Origin: Seminavis robusta | Lineage: Eukaryota > Bacillariophyta > Bacillariophyceae > Naviculales > Naviculaceae | Length of the DNA: 64,000 nucleotides | Reading direction: 5' to 3' | NCBI GenBank assembly: GCA_903772945.1 | Contig: CAICTM010000389.1 | Location: 1-64,000 of the forward strand | In this document: in pieces, positions 54,672 through 64,000 of the stretch | Layout of the letters: each line of letters starts with the position of its first letter | How positions within the stretch are numbered: the first letter of the stretch is position 1 | Translations under genes and position numbers: made by a program | The notes under the pieces: generated by a model | What the model was told of the DNA's origin: nothing | The model's database searches: none | The model's input: the letters and a program-made list of their open reading frames with translations, nothing else

Positions 54672-56389
54672 TCACGAACCGAAGAGATTGGCAATCATTT
54701 CCAAATCCTCCATTGTGGCTCCACCTCCCTCCTCGTCAATTTCCATTTTACCGAGGCTTTTGAGGCCGTAGCCTCCAATTTCCTTGATGCTCGTGCCGCC
54801 GTGCGAATCCGCGTCAGGCGAAATGCCACGAAACCGCTGGAACGCAATGCGTCCGTTCGCCTCGGGACTGGTCGAAGAGGCATTGACGCAAATATTGGTG
54901 GGAGATACGACAGCCGTAGGATTCGGGTAACTTCCCAAGCTCAAGCTCTCCATGCCTAGCGAGTAGCCGGGATTGCCTGAGCTCGACGCCACACGAATGA
55001 TTGGTGGAGGAGACGTGGGCAATTCCATATTCTTGCCGTCATCTGGAACGAAAGTGATGGCGTTGGGCGTTTCAGCGGTGTCACAAGGTTGGTGGCTCTG
55101 CTTTTGCCGTTTCTTCTGGGCCATTTGTGCGACTGAAGGCGACATGAGCCATGGGGGACAGGATCCTCGTTTCTTCTGCAGACCACGAGTTGCAGCCTCT
55201 AAGGCCAACATTGGAGGCTGGAACCCTCGCTTGGTAGCATCAAGAGTTAGGAGACCATCGTTGGGCTGTCGCGACTGAGGCCACAAAGATGTTTCGAAGA
55301 TCGTCGGTGGACAGGATGCTCGTTTCGACGGCTTTCCGCGCTTCGGGAGTACCCACGTGTTTCCCCCCACTCCTGGGTTCGTATTGAGCAATTCAATGGA
55401 GTGTGGATCTATGGCGATGCCACCGGGACCGCTGTCCGTATCAGCTTCGGGGAAACTAGGGATAGTTATGATTGAGACCGCCTTCCCAACATCCCACGGA
55501 TCAATCTCTTTTGATTACACAGCGTGAGTAAAGTGTGAGAGGATAATATCGGTATTAGGAACAACGAACATCAGCCCACCCGTACATACCCTGAAGTTTC
55601 CCAATTTGGTCCCCCACTAGTTTCTCCGTGGTGGTGACAGTCATCTCTTTCTTCTTCTTCTTCTTCTTCTTCTTCTTCGTTCGGTTCAATTGTTAGCTCG
55701 GCAACGTTCTTGTGTGATTCCCAATCGTCTTCTTGCTCCATAGCCGCCGTCAGGTCGTTCTTTGCTTTGTTGATAGCGTCAATGTCGGCGATCTCAATCC
55801 AGTCACCATTGCGCCCTGCTGCGAATTCGTGTTTGTCGCCCACTGTCTGAAGGATAAGAAATCGCCCCCCTCGATCGCGGACGCGCTTCACAATCAATTT
55901 TGAGAACAGTTGTTTTACAAGCTCAAGATCCTTCACCGGCTTCTGGCCACAATTATTGGCCACACGAGCCTTCTTGCGGGCTTTCTCCACGTACAGAGCG
56001 AAGATCTTTCGAGAGTTCTCCTTAATCATGTCAAGGTAGCATCCGTTCCCTAGACAACAGGAGTCAGTCGAAGCGGCATTGTTGCACACTACGTCCTTGT
56101 CAGTAATCACGTTATCCGTCTTCTGCGGATGCAATCGAGGATTCCAGTATGTTTCCCCAAAGAAGGTAGAAGATGTCATCTGCATTCGAACTGACGCTAC
56201 CAGCGATTTCAGATCCGCCTCCTTTGCCTCCTTTTTGTTTCGTGCAGCTCCATCCATCAAGGGCTGCGCGACGGATTCGTTGACACCATCCATTCCGGAG
56301 TAAAGGTGATTCTTAGAGGAAATAGTGCGTGCGGATTTCTTATTGTTAGAACCTTGATTGGTGCTAGATGGAGTAACTGACCGTGACAT
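54672..56389 (-). CDS. Diverged DUF6824-like protein 3
   Basis: About 548 residues, likely two exons: 56389..~55580 and ~55505..54672. The second frame is clearly open and coherent (IDPWDVGKAVSIITIPSFPE at its start). A phase-0 donor (CGG|GTGGGC or TAT|GTACGG) with acceptor AAAGAG|ATT keeps the frame, whereas the best-looking donor (GTATGT) does not, so the exact junction is uncertain. Residues about 90-230 keep the order of a DUF6824 domain but with weakened motifs: DNVITDKDVVCNNAAS in place of DVLLGRG, LGNGCYLDMIKENSRKIFALY, ARKKARVANN, VKRVRDRGGRFLIL, WIEIADIDAINKAKNDL. A poly-Glu run follows. The C-terminal half is Pro/Ser-rich with two KKRGSCPP/KRASCPP motifs and no known domain. It may be a structurally conserved but functionally changed family member. 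Confidence 0.6.
55651..55678. repeat. (CTT)n microsatellite in coding sequence
   Basis: Nine to ten CTT units; on the minus strand they encode a poly-Glu stretch in DUF6824-like protein 3. Confidence 0.8.
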
Positions 56390-56882
56390 GTTGAAAGATT
56401 GCTGATGATTGAACCAATCGACGTGTGGTTATTGTGAGATTTTTGCTCTCTTCTCTTGCCTTGTCTCGCACACACCGAGAGACACTGTGACAAATAAATA
56501 ATGAGAGAATCTGAAATGGCTTCTGCAAGATTGATCTAAGGATCCAAGGCACAATGGACATCGGTGGGGTCTTGCCTCTAATGCGCTGACCAACTGCCGT
56601 AATGATTTACTTATGATTCCAGGGCAAGCGCGGGAGTCAAATGACTCGAGTAACAGATCCCTTCGTTCCCAAGCAAAGTCAAAACCTAGTGGCGATGGCA
56701 GAGCCCTCCGGTTCCGTACGCACGCAACCAAGTTTAAAAGTTGATCTCCCCGTACCGGTATCTTTGCTCTCATCTTCAACGCTCCTCTCACAATTTCCGC
56801 GAGAAAGCCGTGCATTCAATGAGCGGACAGCACTTGGTGGGGAAGGGGATTGCTGCACAAAGCGGTTCATTGCAAAATAACG
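56390..56882. other. Divergent intergenic region
   Basis: 5' flanks of DUF6824-like gene 3 and the secreted unknown gene. TACCGGTA at 56753-56760. No gene. Confidence 0.55.
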
Positions 56883-58322
56883 ATGTCTCGATATCTGTTG
56901 CTTTCGATTGGTGCTTCCATTTTGTTGCTGAAGGTTGCAGATGCAGTCGGTGAGGCTAGGCTCATGCTGGACGATCTGTCCCAATATTTTGAAGGCAAGG
57001 ATTATTCATCCAACCGTTATGAGAGACTGTTGCGATGTTTCAACAAATGGAATGATACAGATCTCATTGTGGCCCAGGATGCATCATTTGCTGCCTATTA
57101 CGATGTGTGGCTAGCTGGGGGGATTAGCTACGAAGATCCTTGGGGCAACGTCGACATTTATTACGAGAGTGACCAGAACAAAACAGCCATACTTGGTTCT
57201 GGGTTTCGTACCTATGAGGTCCAACAGAGATGCAACTATGCATCCAATGTTGCCTATTACTCGGCTGCTCTAAGAGTATGTGACTACCAGGATTGGTTCA
57301 TCTCGCTAGAAGAACAAGCAGCTTTGATGAAGACTGCCGTGGGGATCACATCGGCATCTTCCTGGTTTCACGGGAGCTTGACCAGGACTGGCATTAGATA
57401 CGACGTCATGGGTGTAGGGTATGTGCAAATAGGCAGGGATCGTGCTGTCAGACTGTTTCACATTATCACCTTACTGTTCACTCTCCTGACGCTTCCCCCT
57501 CCCTACCGTAGCATTCTTGCAAACAATGCCTACCAGATTCTCATCAAAAGTGTAAACACTTCGTCTTCGGTATTCCTTACAGCCAGTGACTTGGACATCT
57601 CCTCGTCCAATAATATTGTTGAGATTGTGGATGATTTTGTTTACCTTCCCTTGAGACAACCACCAGCACAATGGGACACATACTTATCTGATCGCCTCGC
57701 GAATCGCGTATCTCGACAATACGAACAGACCGTAATGGCCATATTGGCTTTTGCCTGCTCTGTAAGCCTTTCCATTGATATCTGTGAGTGTTTGGTTAGC
57801 GAAACTCTTGCTCCCGTGGCTCTGGATGACCGCGAGCTTGAGTTCTTCCGGGAGCAATACATGCCTGCACTCAAAGTTGTGGTGGAGCAGGAAGGCTTGC
57901 CTTTGCCAGCACGGCAAGGGATTCCGCTATTTTTCAAGACTTTTGGAACAACAGTTGCTTTGCTTTGGTCCGTTGTGTTTGTGGAAATTGGCCTGGATAT
58001 TCCAGAACTCTATGGACCAACATGGAACTTGACTCTTTTGGGACAGTTTTCCAGTCCAGTTGTAGATTTCATTGTCTCGGAATTGACTGATGTACCTGAA
58101 ACTGATCGGCTCAAGGAGCTGTATCCAGGTGCCAGCTTCTGTCGTAGGGACAGCCCACATGCGCTTTGGCATGAACTTTCTGCCGAAGCAATATTTGAAA
58201 CCTACGTGGTAATGGATGAGATCAACCGTGTTTTGACCAAAAGAAAAGAGGGAGGGAAGCAAGGGTTGATGGAAACTCTTCAATCTGCATTCAACAGCAT
58301 TCGAGGGGCAGGACGGCATTGA
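56883..58322 (+). CDS. Secreted protein of unknown family, 448 residues
   Basis: Exons 56883..57418 and 57512..58322 with a 93-bp intron (GG|GTATGT...CCGTAG). Intron length is a multiple of three and its translation is a run of Leu/Thr/Pro from the pyrimidine tract, so unspliced RNA also stays open. Signal peptide MSRYLLLSIGASILLLKVADA. The rest is a mixed alpha/beta sequence with Cys residues spread through it (LLRCFNKW, VQQRCNYAS, LRVCDYQDWF) and two hydrophobic stretches (MAILAFACSVSLSI, FKTFGTTVALLWSVVF) that may be membrane segments or core helices. The C-terminal 90 residues (PETDRLKELYPGASFCRRDS, then FETYVVMDEINRVLTKRK) are duplicated downstream. I recognise no family. Confidence 0.6.
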   Translation: MSRYLLLSIGASILLLKVADAVGEARLMLDDLSQYFEGKDYSSNRYERLLRCFNKWNDTDLIVAQDASFAAYYDVWLAGGISYEDPWGNVDIYYESDQNKTAILGSGFRTYEVQQRCNYASNVAYYSAALRVCDYQDWFISLEEQAALMKTAVGITSASSWFHGSLTRTGIRYDVMGVGYVQIGRDRAVRLFHIITLLFTLLTLPPPYRSILANNAYQILIKSVNTSSSVFLTASDLDISSSNNIVEIVDDFVYLPLRQPPAQWDTYLSDRLANRVSRQYEQTVMAILAFACSVSLSIDICECLVSETLAPVALDDRELEFFREQYMPALKVVVEQEGLPLPARQGIPLFFKTFGTTVALLWSVVFVEIGLDIPELYGPTWNLTLLGQFSSPVVDFIVSELTDVPETDRLKELYPGASFCRRDSPHALWHELSAEAIFETYVVMDEINRVLTKRKEGGKQGLMETLQSAFNSIRGAGRH

Positions 58323-58402
58323 TGATAAGTTTTCATTTTAAAATTGAATTTGATGAAGTAACGATTACACTACAATCCACCGGCTTTAGTTGATTTCGTT
58401 CT

Positions 58403-58692
58403 GTACCTGAAACTGATGGGCTCAAGGAGCTGTATCCAGGTGCCAGCTTCTGCCGCAGGGACCCGCCCCCATGCTCTCTATGGCACGCATTGTCCGGCGA
58501 AGCAATATTCGAAACCTACGTAGTAATGGATGAAGTCAACCGTGCTTTGACCGAAAGAAAAGAAAGAGGGATGCAAGGGTTGATGGAAAACTCTTCAATT
58601 TGCATTCAACAGTGTTCGAGGGGCAGGACGGCATTGATGATAAGTTTCATTTTAAAAGTGAATTTGATTGCAGTACAATCCGCCGGCTTTGG
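58403..58692 (+). pseudogene. Duplicated 3' fragment of the secreted-protein gene
   Basis: A diverged direct copy of about 58092..58391, covering the last ~75 codons, the stop and the start of the 3' UTR of the gene just upstream. The copy retains recognisable ELYPGASFCRRD and FETYVVMDEVNRALTERKE. It has small length differences relative to the parent, has no start or 5' half, and so is not an independent gene. Tandem duplication of roughly 300 bp. Confidence 0.8.
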
Positions 58693-58773
58693 TTGCTTTC
58701 AATTTAGCTTGACGTGCTACGGGTCAACATGATGAAGACAACCCTGAGCCTTTCTTGTGTACCGGAAAGGGGT

Positions 58774-60405
58774 TCACGATTCTTGCGCTGATTCCGTTTG
58801 CGTTCCTGTGGTGGTTGCTGTTGCTGGGGATGACGAGATCACCGAGGAAATGAACTTCCACGTTCGCTTTTCGATTTCATGAGCCGTCTCGAGCGGATTG
58901 CGCGCCCCTGTCACACCAGAGCCTCGTGCCAGCCACAGTGGCGTGATCATGCACATGTCGGAGAATTCATTGTGGTTCGCCTGATCAATGACACCAAAGT
59001 CGACCACTCCTTGGTCGGGTGTCCCGAGACGACCTTTGGCGAACATTTCTTCCAAAATGTGACTCTCACCCCAGTTCAATTCTCTCCATTGTCCCGAGAA
59101 CAAAAAGAGCAGGTTCAGCGAGTGCAACGACAACGACGCGTCGTCGCCGCCTGTGGTTTCAAATTCCCATCCGGCTACTCCGCCCGTGTAATTGTGCGCC
59201 AAGCCTTGGAGTCGATCTTCCGGCAAGAGCGATCGGCGAGGACCGTCTGGTACCCAATCCACTGCGGGTTCGTGGGCAATGACACCTCCACCCCGTTCCA
59301 AAAGGTCCGGTTGCCGAAAGGCCGCCGTAAGGGCCGTGGCACCCCCAAACGAGTGTCCCATGAAGAAGATTCGGTCCTTGTCAATTCTGCCCTCGAAGGA
59401 TTGGATCAAGGAATGCGGAGCGTCCGTCCTCCACAGAGCGGCCTGGTCGATACTGTTGTTGTCATCATTATTATTCAAAGTGAGGATTGTTTTGGTAGCA
59501 CCCACCAGTTCTCTGGCTCTCCATTCGGTTTGTCGTTGTCGCTCACGAGTGTATTCCTTTTTCTTTCCATCCTTCCACAATTGAAGTGTGTCATAGTCAA
59601 ATGTAATTTTGGATCCGTCGTGGTGTTCCGCCACGGGGGCACTTCCATCGAGGTGATTGATCATCAACACGAGCATACCTTGAGTCGCCAACGACATGGC
59701 CTGGTACGAGTAAATGTCGGCATTTCCCATGAGACCATGTGAATAGACGACCAAGGGGAATTTTGTTGTTTGTGGCACCAATGCGGCGTGCTTTTGAATG
59801 GGCAATTCCGTCAGCAACCAGTGATGCATCAACCAGTCATACGGTTTTAGGGGTGGCGGTGCTGCGGCTTTCATGCTCTCTTGTAGGAACTCCATGGCCA
59901 ATGAGGGAGACAAGTAGGGCGTAGTTTTGTCGCTGCTGTCATTGCTGCGGATGGTCGGATAGAGCAGTCTTACCGGAACATGCGTATGATTGAACATGTC
60001 GCAAGAGTCTGTTTCTTCCTGTTGGATGGGAAGAAAAAAGCTGACGGCGCCCACATCATAGGGACCTCCTGATTGCACCTGTGGCAGTTGTAGTGGCGGA
60101 AACAAGATGGAAGCCGCGATGGACATGAGCACCATGAGGAGACTTGTGTAACACAGAATTCTGGATGCCCTTAATTTGGATCCTTGCCTTCGGAGGATCT
60201 GCAGGACAATGATGGGTGCCATGGGGAACGTCAGGGTCCACCGACTGGTACTTCCACTCGTCGCCACAATTACGCCTACGGTGATTGCTAGAACCAAAGC
60301 ATTCTTGAGTGTGGGAGACGTCCAAATCGAGTAGGAAAAACCAAACCAGGCAAAGACGTCCAATAGGACTCGCCAATAGATCACTTCTAAACCACCCGCT
60401 AGCAT
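58774..60405 (-). CDS. PAF-acetylhydrolase-like membrane alpha/beta-hydrolase
   Basis: Single exon, 543 residues. Probably hydrolyses short or oxidised acyl chains of phospholipids. The N-terminal ~115 residues contain several hydrophobic helices (FAWFGFSYSIW, LVLAITVGVIVAT, MAPIIVLQILR, CYTSLLMVLMSIAASILF), so the enzyme is membrane-anchored. The catalytic part matches the PAF-AH/lipoprotein-associated phospholipase family: FPLVVYSHGLMGNADIYSYQ (oxyanion region), NHLDGSAPV, nucleophile Ser in FFMGHSFGGATAL, probable catalytic Asp near HEPAVDWVPDG and His in IDQANHNEFSD. The gap before the nucleophile contains an Asn-rich loop. N-terminal multi-helix anchoring is also seen in other algal PAF-AH-like proteins (general knowledge). 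Confidence 0.8.
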   Translation of the reverse strand: MLAGGLEVIYWRVLLDVFAWFGFSYSIWTSPTLKNALVLAITVGVIVATSGSTSRWTLTFPMAPIIVLQILRRQGSKLRASRILCYTSLLMVLMSIAASILFPPLQLPQVQSGGPYDVGAVSFFLPIQQEETDSCDMFNHTHVPVRLLYPTIRSNDSSDKTTPYLSPSLAMEFLQESMKAAAPPPLKPYDWLMHHWLLTELPIQKHAALVPQTTKFPLVVYSHGLMGNADIYSYQAMSLATQGMLVLMINHLDGSAPVAEHHDGSKITFDYDTLQLWKDGKKKEYTRERQRQTEWRARELVGATKTILTLNNNDDNNSIDQAALWRTDAPHSLIQSFEGRIDKDRIFFMGHSFGGATALTAAFRQPDLLERGGGVIAHEPAVDWVPDGPRRSLLPEDRLQGLAHNYTGGVAGWEFETTGGDDASLSLHSLNLLFLFSGQWRELNWGESHILEEMFAKGRLGTPDQGVVDFGVIDQANHNEFSDMCMITPLWLARGSGVTGARNPLETAHEIEKRTWKFISSVISSSPATATTTGTQTESAQES

Positions 60406-60829
60406 GGTCGTCTTCTTTCTTTCGTTTGTTTGTTTGTTTGTGTGTTGTCTTTGTGGGGTTGCTTCAAGTTCTGCTGAGCTCTGTTGTTACCTTGTTACCT
60501 TGTTGCCTTGTTGTTATACCGTACCGGACCGTACGGTACACGTATGCATCCTTGCAATTTATAATTGGATCACCAAAAAAAAAGGACGTGGCCCACGAAA
60601 GATGATCCAGCGATTTCTAACGGAAGTCACGGTTGTTGAGTGCCGTCGAGTCACACCACACACCACGTCATGCACAGCTCTTGACCCCCAGACTTCATAC
60701 CACCCAGCACGTCATCCGTCCTCTGCCCTTCGTGATTGCGCGACCAAGCATCAACACAGACAGACCCATCACATTTAATTTTCATTTCGCCACCTGCAAG
60801 CAAGCACCAGCCACAGAACTGTATCAACC
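60406..60829. other. Divergent intergenic region
   Basis: Shared 5' flank of the hydrolase and the CRAL-TRIO-like gene; contains TTTGTTTG repeats at 60422-60441 and an interrupted CCGTACCGGACCGTACGG palindrome near 60520. No gene. Confidence 0.55.
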
Positions 60830-61753
60830 ATGAACTTTGAGGCTGCAGAAGGAGTAGAGGAAAATGATGGAAGGAACGGGGTGGAACGAAATGAAGCAGA
60901 GGCTGACGTGAATCGGGCCATCGTCCAGGCTGCAGCAGCCATAGTACCCGCACAACAAGAAGAGGCTGAAAATCATGATGCCGGGATGATGGCCATCACC
61001 GATCAAGAACGAGAATGGGCACAGGCAGTCAAAGCCGCCATTGAAAATTGTGCCGAACTGGATAACCTTTCCGATTTTGAGTGTGCCGAGCTTGCGATTG
61101 TGGAACAAGGCAATGTCGAAGCCGCCGTGGATCGAGCATCGTCCTTACAGGGCCTTCGACAAGAATTTGACATTCGAAACACTTCCAGTGATGCCACCGT
61201 CGCATTACATCACTTTGTCACCATGATGCCACGCTTGATCCTATCCTTTGCCTATCACAGACCATCGGGTGGATATGTCTTGGTCGGCGACTTGCAAGGC
61301 TACGATCAAGCGCTATTGAGAACGGATGATGGATGGCGAAAACACATTTGTGGAACCTACTACATGCTGCAGGCGTTCAATTCTGATTTTGCAAGCATCC
61401 GACGAGGGATCACCATCATTGTCGAGTGCGATGGAATTACGGCTGCGGCCAATCTGGATTTCAATGTCTCCAAGAGACTCTGCACCGATATTTATGCCGT
61501 CTATCCATTTGTCACACGACAACTCAAGTACTTTCACGGTGGTCTCTTGTCGAACTTGTTGCTTTCCTTTTGCCGACCGCTGTTGCCCAAATCGGTGCAT
61601 TCCAAGTTCCAAACGGGCTGTGTCTTTTCCGGTGGGAGGTTGGACTCTTTTTTTGCCCTTCCCGACATGGAAACCTCCAATCAACAAACCATTCGGCAGA
61701 TGCAAGAAAGTGCTCAAAAGCGGTATGTCATGGCAGCTGCCTTTCGGCTGTAA
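60830..61753 (+). CDS. CRAL-TRIO (Sec14-like) domain protein
   Basis: Single exon, 307 residues. N-terminal ~80 residues are acidic/Ala-rich with a helix pair (WAQAVKAAIENCAELDNL) resembling the CRAL-TRIO N-terminal helices. The lipid-binding domain then shows the expected order of strands and helices: YVLVGDLQGYDQALL, ITIIVECDGITAAANLDFNV, LCTDIYAVYPFVTRQLKYFH, GGLLSNLLLSFCRPLLPKSV, HSKFQTGCV. In Sec14 proteins this fold binds and moves hydrophobic lipids such as phosphatidylinositol. Key residues are only partly conserved, so substrate cannot be inferred. No targeting signal; probably cytosolic. Confidence 0.65.
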   Translation: MNFEAAEGVEENDGRNGVERNEAEADVNRAIVQAAAAIVPAQQEEAENHDAGMMAITDQEREWAQAVKAAIENCAELDNLSDFECAELAIVEQGNVEAAVDRASSLQGLRQEFDIRNTSSDATVALHHFVTMMPRLILSFAYHRPSGGYVLVGDLQGYDQALLRTDDGWRKHICGTYYMLQAFNSDFASIRRGITIIVECDGITAAANLDFNVSKRLCTDIYAVYPFVTRQLKYFHGGLLSNLLLSFCRPLLPKSVHSKFQTGCVFSGGRLDSFFALPDMETSNQQTIRQMQESAQKRYVMAAAFRL

Positions 61754-64000
61754 CATGTTATTAAATGTACGTATGTACGTAAGCAATATGAATGAATGCA
61801 AGAAGCAACAACATATGGGCCTGTTGTTGCCATCATCACTGTCAAGAGAAAAAGGAAGAACGCAAACAGAGAATCGTTGGCGTTTAGCTATATTATTTGT
61901 TCGAGAGAAGACTGACTTGTAGCTAACAATGTTTCTTGTAATCTTGTAATGACCGCCAAGCGCTATGCGGTTGGCCGGCAAAGACAAGACTCCTCCTTCC
62001 ATGCGGTTTTAGACAACGGGAGCACATGGAAAATATACTAGCTGTGCTCTCTACGTGACAGCTGTTGTAGGGCTGCATGCTACCGGTAGCAATGCTGACT
62101 GAATCATTCGAGGGCTCGAGGGCATCGAACCCCCACTACCGAATACGGGTTGCAGAGGAGAGCTCCTGATACCTGCCTGCTGTTCATTCATTGTTCGGCG
62201 GAATCAAACAAAAGCAATCATTGAAACAAAAGCAACACAGCCAGTATTACTTTTAAACGACCAAGTCAAGGGACGTTCGAGTCAAGTCAATCAACGAAGC
62301 CAGTTGAAAACTGGCTGTGTCTGGCAGCCAGCTACTAGTAGCTACAAGCTAGCTCGTTCAAGAAAGAGGAGTAGCTCTCATGGCTGGTTGAAGCATGCTG
62401 TGTTTATGGGTTCAACTTCAAGCAGTCGAAGCAAGTCCGAGACAGACCGAACTATTACTCTAGAGTAGCTAGCTTATACCTAAGCATGTAGATCATGGGG
62501 TGAATAACGAAACCCCCAGATGAAGGCTCATCTTCATCTGCATCTTCATCTGCCCGTGCTTCCGTGCTTCCATCACATCGAAAAGTTCAAAGGTTCATCT
62601 ATTTCTCGCAATTGCTGTTCCTCAATGTACATTATTTCTTTATTTTATCTACATGTACGCGACTGCGTGACTGCACTAAACTGTGCTCGAGTACAGTAGT
62701 CTACAGAGCTGTCTACAGTCTACAAAGTACTGAGTACTCACAAGCCACAAGCATAATAATAATATTTCCGGTACGGTACGGTACCAGGTACTGCATTTTA
62801 CATGGAATGACTGCTCAAACTTCTTACTCCAAACATCAACGAGAAGAAGGAAAAGAATCTCTTTCTTACCGGTAGGGTCATTGGGAAACCCTCTCTAAAT
62901 ATTAACGTAAACAAGTGATTTATAAGGTCATCAAGTAAGGTGCAGATTACAGAAATTGGCACGAGCCGAGAGACACGTCAACATATGCATGAGCTCGTGT
63001 TACTCACAAGTTCCAAATCGCCAGACCAAGTGACTCGTTCAAAAGCAAATATTTGGGCGTCAACTGCATGATTTTAAAATAGTTTGCGAGGTGAAACATC
63101 CTTGCTTGACAGCTCCCTGCCTACGATATGCTACCGGTAGCTAGCCAGTAATTGGGGCCATCTTGATATTGGCTGCCAACAAAAAATTTCTCTGGGTCTC
63201 TTTGGGACCAGGACCCAGTTTGCAGCCAATCTAAGCAACCGACGACCAGACAGGAGGCGAGGCAATAGCTGGCCTGTCCTCAAGGAAAGAGAAGGCATGG
63301 GGTAGGAATTTTCACGAGGGAGCGGAGAATAGAACGGAAGAGAAGGTGCAATGGTTGGTTCTCTTGCTTCTGCACCAGTGGTTACCGGTACTGTGGGCTG
63401 TGTGGCTAAGTAGAAGCTTGTTGCCAGCTGTTGTTGCTTACCAGTAGCATAACCAGAGCGTTGCTCTGTTGTCTCTATTCCGGTAATAGAGCTACCTATA
63501 GCTATAGCCAGCTCTCTCGGGCAATTAGCAAGCGATGATGGAATCCTGTAGAAGAGTCTATTTTCTTTGACTGTGTTCTTCTGAGTGACTCAACTCCTTC
63601 CACATGCCTGCCTTCACACTTCTCACCATCAGGGCCTCTAAAAAATTTTGCTCAAAGAATGGACGTGAGGGCAATAGGATCCCCCGGATTCTGGCACTAA
63701 AAGACAGCACTGCAAAGTTTCTGCAGATGAATTGTAAAGAAAGGCTTCGGCTTCTTAATTTTGCATTGAATTAGAGTTCTTTAAGGATTGTTCTTCGCAA
63801 TAAATAAAGGGTTTCCTCGCGGCAGCTTTTTTATTAGAGGCCTTAGAAATCCACCAGAAAGCTCACATTCTTCGGAAAGTTAGAAAGAACATGCATATAT
63901 ATGGTCTTTCGCTAGCACTGGCTTTTAGGTTCTTCCTCGTGCGGCGACTTCTCCGGGTTGAGGCAGATTTGGATCCGATGAGCCTTCGGGCGATGGTGGT
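61754..64000. other. Gene-poor right end
   Basis: 2.2 kb with only short frames. Holds TACCGGTA at 62081, 63132 and 63383, a run of GGTACGGTAC words near 62770, and a tRNA-like B-box fragment near 62110-62125 (minus strand) that I do not accept as a gene. A new gene may begin near or beyond 63,900. Confidence 0.45.

Noticed and set aside
57757-57796. GTAAGC...TTAG candidate intron in the secreted unknown gene
   Set aside because: It would be only about 38-40 bp, far below the 71-bp minimum seen elsewhere here, and the frame is open through it.
58879-59742. 287-codon plus-strand frame
   Set aside because: Antisense shadow of the PAF-acetylhydrolase-like gene; no motif of its own.
62095-62175. 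Possible tRNA on the minus strand (GGTTCGATGCC B-box-like motif and CCC... stems)
   Set aside because: No consistent acceptor, D-arm and anticodon stem can be assembled around it; the B box also departs from consensus.

Overview
The window is nuclear DNA of a photosynthetic stramenopile, most likely a pennate diatom. Many genes are split by short GT-AG introns of about 70-130 bp. One enzyme has a signal peptide followed by the diatom plastid-import motif (SAFAP). Three genes carry the DUF6824 domain, a family expanded in diatoms, and a diatom-type LRR protein and a stand-alone helicase-associated-domain protein are also present. The species assignment is inference.

Layout. 0-11.5 kb: a very large PP2C-type phosphatase (cut by the left edge), a bromodomain protein, an unrecognised basic-tailed protein, a mitochondrial-type sirtuin and a small charged protein. 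11.5-14.7 kb: gene-free. 14.7-22 kb: a helicase-associated-domain protein, a membrane-anchored AAA+/torsin-like protein, a YidD homologue and a plastid-targeted glycerol-3-phosphate dehydrogenase. 22.8-29.4 kb: two tandem DUF6824 genes with Gln/Pro-rich N-terminal halves built from many small exons. 29.9-32.6 kb: two inverted tRNA-Lys(CTT) genes flanking a Whirly-like gene. 34.3-42.7 kb: a PARP-fold protein, histidyl-tRNA synthetase, an LRR protein and a TcdA/Tcd1-type t6A dehydratase. 43.6-52.9 kb: four tandem paralogues for secreted proteins made of Cys-rich 'GDCD' modules plus a C-terminal QxW (beta-trefoil-like) domain. 53.7-61.8 kb: COX17, a third, diverged DUF6824 gene, a secreted unknown protein with a duplicated 3' end, a PAF-acetylhydrolase-like membrane protein and a CRAL-TRIO-like protein. 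The last 2.2 kb hold nothing I can call.

The most unusual signal is in the two tRNA-Lys genes. Each is interrupted in the D-loop by an intron with spliceosomal hallmarks (GTAAG donor, CTAAC/CTGAC-type branch site, CAG acceptor). The exons are identical and the introns unrelated. The intron splits the internal Pol III A box, and both genes instead share an exact 23-nt AT-rich upstream element. The second notable system is the tandem secreted Cys-module family, where each module is cut by a phase-0 intron at the same codon and intron content and module number differ among neighbours.

Functional links between neighbours are limited, as expected for a eukaryotic nuclear locus. The clear local groupings are the two DUF6824 genes and the four Cys-module genes, each produced by tandem duplication.
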